The notes beneath the pieces are model-generated. The model was not told where the DNA came from, did not search any database, and was given only the letters and a program-made list of their open reading frames with translations. DNA of 55,743 nucleotides from positions 1-55,743 of the forward strand of contig CAKQPT010000017.1 in the NCBI GenBank assembly GCA_934270345.1. Reading direction: 5' to 3'. This DNA is from an uncultured Oribacterium sp. GTDB taxonomy: Bacteria; Bacillota; Clostridia; Lachnospirales; Lachnospiraceae. Position numbers and translations under genes: made by a program. Shown in pieces: positions 52,901-55,743 of the stretch; position 1 is the first letter of the stretch, and each line of letters begins with the position of its first letter.

Positions 52901-53475
52901 ATCAATAGTATTTCATGACTATCTGTAAAAACAGCAGGATACAGTTCACCAATCCACGTCCATGCAGCATCCGTTCTTATCGCTTTTAATCTGGCCTTTT
53001 TGTTTGGGAATGAACGCTTCAGTTTTCTACTGATTTCTGACCGAAAGTTCTTCTCTGCTTCATTCAGTCGTTCTGTCAGATTTTGCATATACTCGGGATC
53101 CTGTGCCTTCTGTGCCGCTGCGCGATGATAGTGCTGTACCAGACCAAGCAGTGCCGCATATCTATCCGTTTTATATGCTTCCGGAATCTGCAGGTTTTCC
53201 AGTTTTTCAGTCACCTCATCAAAATTAGAACGAATTCTGAGCACACGGCGTTGATACTCTGCTTCATCACCACCAAAGGCATCCAGCAGTTCTGCTTTCG
53301 GCAGATTCTTATTCAGTGTCGTCAGGTAGATGATTTTTCTCTTATGATCACTGGTGTCTGCATATGCCTTCATTGCCTGCACCGCATTGTAGGTCTTTCC
53401 ATAACCTGTCGGCAGCTCACAGAGATATAGGCCTTTCTGCCCTGCTTTCATTACGTCGAGAATATAATCCTTCAC
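49966..53475 (-). CDS. Superfamily 2 helicase fused to a PD-(D/E)XK nuclease
   Basis: A 1169-residue protein, GTG start with GAGGAGG upstream. Helicase: Walker A CELPTGYGKTYNA (K27, T28), Walker B IIFIDEFDA (D225-E226), motif III GVSATAE (505-507) and motif VI QAIGRLCRT (825-833). A 190-residue insert separates Walker A and B and another large one Walker B and SAT, reminiscent of DinG/XPD-like proteins, but no four-Cys Fe-S cluster is seen. C-terminal nuclease: GVLGEIAGRF (E1049), then VYVDFKNWK (D1087, K1089), the pattern of PD-(D/E)XK enzymes. It precedes the 708-aa gene and is divergent from a WYL regulator, the setting of a defence operon. Confidence 0.9.
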   Translation of the reverse strand: MKDYILDVMKAGQKGLYLCELPTGYGKTYNAVQAMKAYADTSDHKRKIIYLTTLNKNLPKAELLDAFGGDEAEYQRRVLRIRSNFDEVTEKLENLQIPEAYKTDRYAALLGLVQHYHRAAAQKAQDPEYMQNLTERLNEAEKNFRSEISRKLKRSFPNKKARLKAIRTDAAWTWIGELYPAVFTDSHEILLMSISKFMKRNSCLVEPSYEFLKSDMLENAIIFIDEFDATKATIQNEITEKALESNEEYLSLFRQILRGMNPEYYSKSMEEAYRAVSNSDPSQNAFDRIKGEAENIAANYRIFLSYKTVEEDVDRSQYFLLKDANYHTLSHNGKEYIRAAINEEENRVDIFLEDKNKFYANKEEDPKDNVEVYALLREINRFLHHFRVFLLSWAGKYAEMVNDYRNPEDDEMTVENAVSSILDKFELSYAGRQIITSDMRSISVKHRKKELLPDNSFYQRGIELFELEDHDAHHDATKLRLVAVYDTPEKLLSYLAEKASVIGVSATAEIPSVIGNYDLGYLKNRLGDFYHPTPDFMKKQIRSEFSEVWRAYDEGKVKIHAEIIKDQTDDIYEVCESFFRNAQLADICAKQIENMVEEPYYAMRYVHIARAMHRFIDADIQSMLYLGMALPQKSNPKMDEDLLQRIFEITIKDSQAFGESTEEGLTNTSYLVFLRGRNFDDEKQKLLDRLAAGEKIFVMSSYQTLGAGQNLQYKAPQKEKLLELVPDKGDGDRRHINKDIDAIYLGDVTHLTTNTYSDEKLTTSELIDMLIQIEELIENAEIGFSDANKMIRLAFRAYDGDGTFEHNQLYGAESVKLQATRQVMQAIGRLCRTYLKSENIYIFVEEKLLGKISAAELKKHILSPEMQAIVNLRESLDTEYTRDQEKILRRAEKISSFGMWKIRQMLSQDWTEESMTLWKRLRQLVLQYPTVDADDCEKEALMRELYITSGEKQNRYFYSQYSDFSDVSIDFGSDPIAFRNSGRAKQIADSSEVVVCEASEAASRLPVLMKYPGMQNYFVDNGYATTFEENDYMMSPVLFHNIYKGVLGEIAGRFILKRELGIDLSEIEDPDRFEFFDYEMAEGVYVDFKNWKFNYLKDRDAVKKDILEKLNQIDGKRVYIINIVGDADAYEPTAPIDARVIEIPCLIDAQGRPVRKCIHMIREEDITCF

Positions 53476-53506
53476 GTATTCGCCTCCTCTCGCGATTGAC
53501 TCATCT

Positions 53507-53525
53507 AGTAAAAATCACTTTTACT
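53507..53525. promoter_or_regulatory. Operator-like inverted repeat between WYL regulator and helicase
   Basis: AGTAAAA-ATCAC-TTTTACT with 7-bp arms lies 31 bp before the helicase start in the divergent region 53476-53645. WYL regulators bind such inverted repeats as dimers. A TATAAT at 53600-53605 probably serves the WYL gene. Confidence 0.5.
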
Positions 53526-53645
53526 TGTTTCTTTCTATAGTACTCCCGAACCTGTCCGTTTTTCCGCCCAGCATCACGCGATGTCAGGCATTTTTCTGAT
53601 ATAATCTGAGTTATATAGAAATAGAAAAGGGAGGATCGACACATC

Positions 53646-54638
53646 ATGGCAAAGGGAAGCAACCAGAAGCTGAAGCTCTTATACCTGGCCAGAATCTTCA
53701 GTGAAAAGACCGATGAAGAGCACGGACTTTCTGTAAGGGAAATAATCAGCCTGCTGAAGCAGTATGGAGTCAATGCGAATCGCAAGACCATTTATCTGGA
53801 TATTGAAGAATTGAACCATTATGGTCTGGACATAACCCGCTATCCGAAAGGGCGAAATGTATACTATCATTTATCCTTCCGAGACTTTGAGCTGCCTGAA
53901 CTGAAACTGCTCGTTGATTCCGTACAGGCTTCCCGGTTTATAACGGAGAGCAAGTCCTCTGAACTGATTAAAAAGCTGGAGGGCTTAGCCAGTTCTTATG
54001 ATGCTAAAAAGCTTCAAAGGCAGGTGCTTCTTTCCGGTCGTGCTAAATCTAAGAACGAGAGCATTTATTATCATGTCGATAAGATCCAGGAAGCCATCGT
54101 CAATGATCAGAAGATTCAGTTTCAGTATTTTAAGTGGAATGAAAAGAAAGAACAGGAACTGCGCCATAGTGGTGCCTGGTATCGCATCAGCCCATGGAAT
54201 CTGATCTGGGATAACGAAAACTACTATCTCATCGGCTACGATTCTAACGCCGGAATGATGAAACACTACCGTGTAGACAAGATGCTTCATCTGGATTCAT
54301 ATAATGAAAAGCGTGATGGTCAGGAAGCCTACAAAGGCATGAATATCGCTAAATTCTCAAAAGAACTTTTCGGAATGTATGGTGGTGATCCTGAAAACGT
54401 CACTCTGCTCTGCGAAAACTTGCTTGCCGGCCCGATCATCGATCGTTTCGGAGTCGATGTGAATCTTTCTCCCGTGGATGAAGATCATTTTCAGGTAACT
54501 GTAGAAGTTGTGCCCAGTCCGCAGTTCCGAGCCTGGGTGATTGGCTTAGGACCAGGGGTGAAAATAACCTCACCCGTAAAAGTGGTCGAGGACATGAAAA
54601 GAGATGCCAGGAGACTGTGCGAGCAGTACATTGACTGA
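53646..54638 (+). CDS. WYL-domain transcription regulator
   Basis: A 330-residue regulator with N-terminal winged helix (LKLLYLARIFSEKTDEEHGL, VREIISLLKQYGVNANRKTI, YLDIEELNHYGLDI) and a WYL domain (about 135-235: GAWYRISPWNLIWDNENYYL, IGYDSNAGMMKHYRVDKM). The C-terminal WCX part (ENLLAGPIIDRFGVDVNLSP, AWVIGLGPGVKITSP) closes it. WYL proteins such as CapW and BrxR repress defence operons until infection, and this one is divergent from the helicase-nuclease gene. GGGAGG lies 12 nt before the ATG. The ligand is unknown. Confidence 0.94.
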   Translation: MAKGSNQKLKLLYLARIFSEKTDEEHGLSVREIISLLKQYGVNANRKTIYLDIEELNHYGLDITRYPKGRNVYYHLSFRDFELPELKLLVDSVQASRFITESKSSELIKKLEGLASSYDAKKLQRQVLLSGRAKSKNESIYYHVDKIQEAIVNDQKIQFQYFKWNEKKEQELRHSGAWYRISPWNLIWDNENYYLIGYDSNAGMMKHYRVDKMLHLDSYNEKRDGQEAYKGMNIAKFSKELFGMYGGDPENVTLLCENLLAGPIIDRFGVDVNLSPVDEDHFQVTVEVVPSPQFRAWVIGLGPGVKITSPVKVVEDMKRDARRLCEQYID

Positions 54639-54659
54639 TTTCATTTTTCAAAAAGAAAA

Positions 54660-54702
54660 GCTGCCGCACGAGCAGAATTTTCGATCTGTTCGTTACGGCA
54701 GC
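54660..54702. repeat. Hairpin related to the terminator at 6711-6763
   Basis: GCTGCCG..CGA.CAGA-ATTTTCGA-TCTG.TCG..CGGCAGC, a long imperfect stem after the WYL stop. It shares CTGCCGNAC, CAGAATTTTC and the loop with the hairpin at 6711-6763. On the minus side it is followed by CTTTTCTTTTT. It likely ends the WYL transcript or is a member of a dispersed hairpin family. Confidence 0.6.
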
Positions 54703-54718
54703 CTGCATTGGAAAAAGC

Positions 54719-54764
54719 AGCTGTCTTCATGAACATCTAACAGATCAGCTCCATGAAGAAAGCT
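54719..54764. repeat. Inverted repeat after the WYL gene
   Basis: Arms CTTCATG (54725-54731) and CATGAAG (54752-54758) with outer AGCT/AGCT pairs. No T-run. Together with the hairpins at 54660 and 54784 it fills the 417-bp gap 54639-55055; I see no gene there. Confidence 0.4.
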
Positions 54765-54783
54765 GAGATGTGAGGTTATTGAT

Positions 54784-54838
54784 GATTTTTGCGTAAAACC
54801 GCAAAAATCCTTCATAGGCGGCGCTATACATGAATGAA
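54784..54838. repeat. Palindromic dispersed repeat, copy B
   Basis: GATTTTTGCG/CGCAAAAATC around a 6-nt loop, then CTTCATAGGCGGCGCTATACATGAATGAAACCC in pieces (CTTCATA, GCTATACATGA, GAAACCC) matching copy A at 47765-47840, in the same orientation. The two copies lie on either side of the helicase/708-aa/WYL module. Confidence 0.62.
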
Positions 54839-55055
54839 ACCCGATCGGCAGAGAAAATCTTCGAGTTCCTGCAATGCATCACGCAAAACGCCAATGCTTA
54901 AACCGCCAGTCGAATGACAAACCCTGCCCGCTGCCTTATAATGACTACAGAATCAAGCGAGGGATGAGTGCGGTTTCAGCCTTTGCTTTCAGGGAAAATC
55001 ACTCAACTATATGCGAAAGAAATCATGATCTGACGAAGGAAATGGAGGGATCGAT

Positions 55056-55568
55056 ATGCAGAAAATGACATCCGCAATCGCGAATAAGATGCTGAGAAGT
55101 CTGGAGGATGAGAAGTCCTACTGGCTCGATAAGGAAGCGAATTCGAAGACCTATGTGGCGGCGACGAACGAGGAGCCGGTGATTCCGGAGTACGACTACG
55201 CGGAGGTTTCCGCGACCATCGCGGCACTCGACGAGAAGATCGCCACCATCAAGCACGCGCTGAATCTCACGAACGCCACCGCGAAGATCATGGTCGGCGA
55301 TACAGAGATGAGCGTCGACACCATCCTGATCCGGATGTCCCAGCTCAATAAGCGCCGCTTCATACTGGACATGATGCGGAAGGAACTTCCGAAGACACGA
55401 CAGCTCACCGGCTATGCTGGTCGAAACGCCGCACCGGAGTACAAGTACGTGAACTACGATCTCGCGCAGGTGAAGCAGGACTACGAGAAGATCTCGAAGA
55501 TGGTCATGGAGATGCAGCTCGCCCTCGACCGCTACAACCAGACGGTACTCTTCGACGTCGACATCTGA
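55056..55568 (+). CDS. Hypothetical coiled-coil protein, 170 aa
   Basis: A soluble, highly helical protein: MTSAIANKMLRSLEDEKSYW, ATIAALDEKIATIKHALNLT, LIRMSQLNKRRFILDMMRKE and QDYEKISKMVMEMQLALDRY, with a final NQTVLFDVDI. The layout (helix pair, N-x-T-N middle segment, R-x-L..., final L-D-x-x-x-Q) faintly recalls the DIP1984/septicolysin-like family, but I cannot confirm it. GGAGGGA lies 6 nt before the ATG. Codon use returns to the GC-rich style of the housekeeping part, so it lies outside the island. The 175 bp after it show no gene. Confidence 0.75.
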   Translation: MQKMTSAIANKMLRSLEDEKSYWLDKEANSKTYVAATNEEPVIPEYDYAEVSATIAALDEKIATIKHALNLTNATAKIMVGDTEMSVDTILIRMSQLNKRRFILDMMRKELPKTRQLTGYAGRNAAPEYKYVNYDLAQVKQDYEKISKMVMEMQLALDRYNQTVLFDVDI

Positions 55569-55743
55569 CACATCCTGTCCGCTGCCGACGCGCGCAGCCT
55601 CGTGACTGCGCCACGGCGCAAACATTGACAATCAAATACCGTACGAGACTTTACTATTCATGCTTGTGCATGGCTTCGGTTAAGGTTTATCGTAAATGCT
55701 TATCGGTTATCGGTTACTTCTTATCTGTGAAGGTGAAATGTTT

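Noticed and set aside
55622..55660. TTGACA at the right edge as a promoter for a gene beyond the window
   Set aside because: No convincing -10 box at 17 bp and no gene in view to support it.

Overview
The window looks like a chromosomal stretch from a GC-rich, Gram-positive Clostridia bacterium, most likely Lachnospiraceae. The reasons are the strong AGGAGG ribosome sites, a T-box leader, the DegV, DUF1836 and DUF815 proteins, the maltodextrin and TRAP operons, and the absence of outer-membrane genes. This assignment is an inference. No tRNA or rRNA gene was seen.

Layout. (1) 0-8 kb: end of a cobalamin operon (cbiB, then a threonine-phosphate decarboxylase cut by the window edge), a flavodoxin, an esterase, a membrane protein with an XRE regulator, a LytTR regulator, DegV opposite DUF1836, and an SPFH protein. 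(2) 8-17.6 kb: a maltodextrin operon (binding protein, two permeases, malQ, LacI regulator) with an 18-bp perfect operator palindrome just after its promoter, then glgP and a divergent AraC regulator. (3) 17.6-24.2 kb: branched-chain amino acid genes ilvA, DUF815 ATPase, ilvB, ilvN and ilvC, headed by a T-box with a candidate AUC (Ile) specifier. (4) 24.3-28.2 kb: ECF sigma factor with a membrane partner, a MATE exporter, and a flavin reductase-rubredoxin. (5) 28.2-35.1 kb: a TRAP transporter, SIS-domain protein, GntR/UTRA regulator and DHDPS-family aldolase, with a divergent PfkB kinase; this is a catabolic locus for an acidic or Amadori-type sugar. (6) 35.1-38.1 kb: small regulators, a DUF1703-type ATPase/nuclease, repeats and gene remnants.

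(7) 38.1-54.7 kb is a clearly AT-richer defence island. It holds a type I-E CRISPR-Cas locus with 16 repeats of 29 nt and 15 spacers. The effector order is Cas3, Cas8e, Cse2, Cas7e, Cas5e, Cas6e, Cas1, all on the minus strand and reading into the leader and array. Two things are unusual. There is no separate cas2; a complete Cas2e domain is instead fused to the N-terminus of Cas3. A CRISPR-repeat-like hairpin also sits in the sense orientation between cas5e and cas6e, just before the cas6e ribosome site. Upstream lies a second module: a 1169-residue helicase with a C-terminal PD-(D/E)XK nuclease, overlapping a 708-residue protein of unrecognised family (a possible, unproven Argonaute/PIWI-like protein). 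A WYL regulator is transcribed divergently from it. A repeated palindromic element lies on both sides of this second module.

The island probably works as layered defence: Cascade plus Cas2e-Cas3 for interference and Cas1 with the fused Cas2e for spacer acquisition, next to an independent helicase-nuclease system under WYL control. After 55 kb the base composition returns to that of the housekeeping part.
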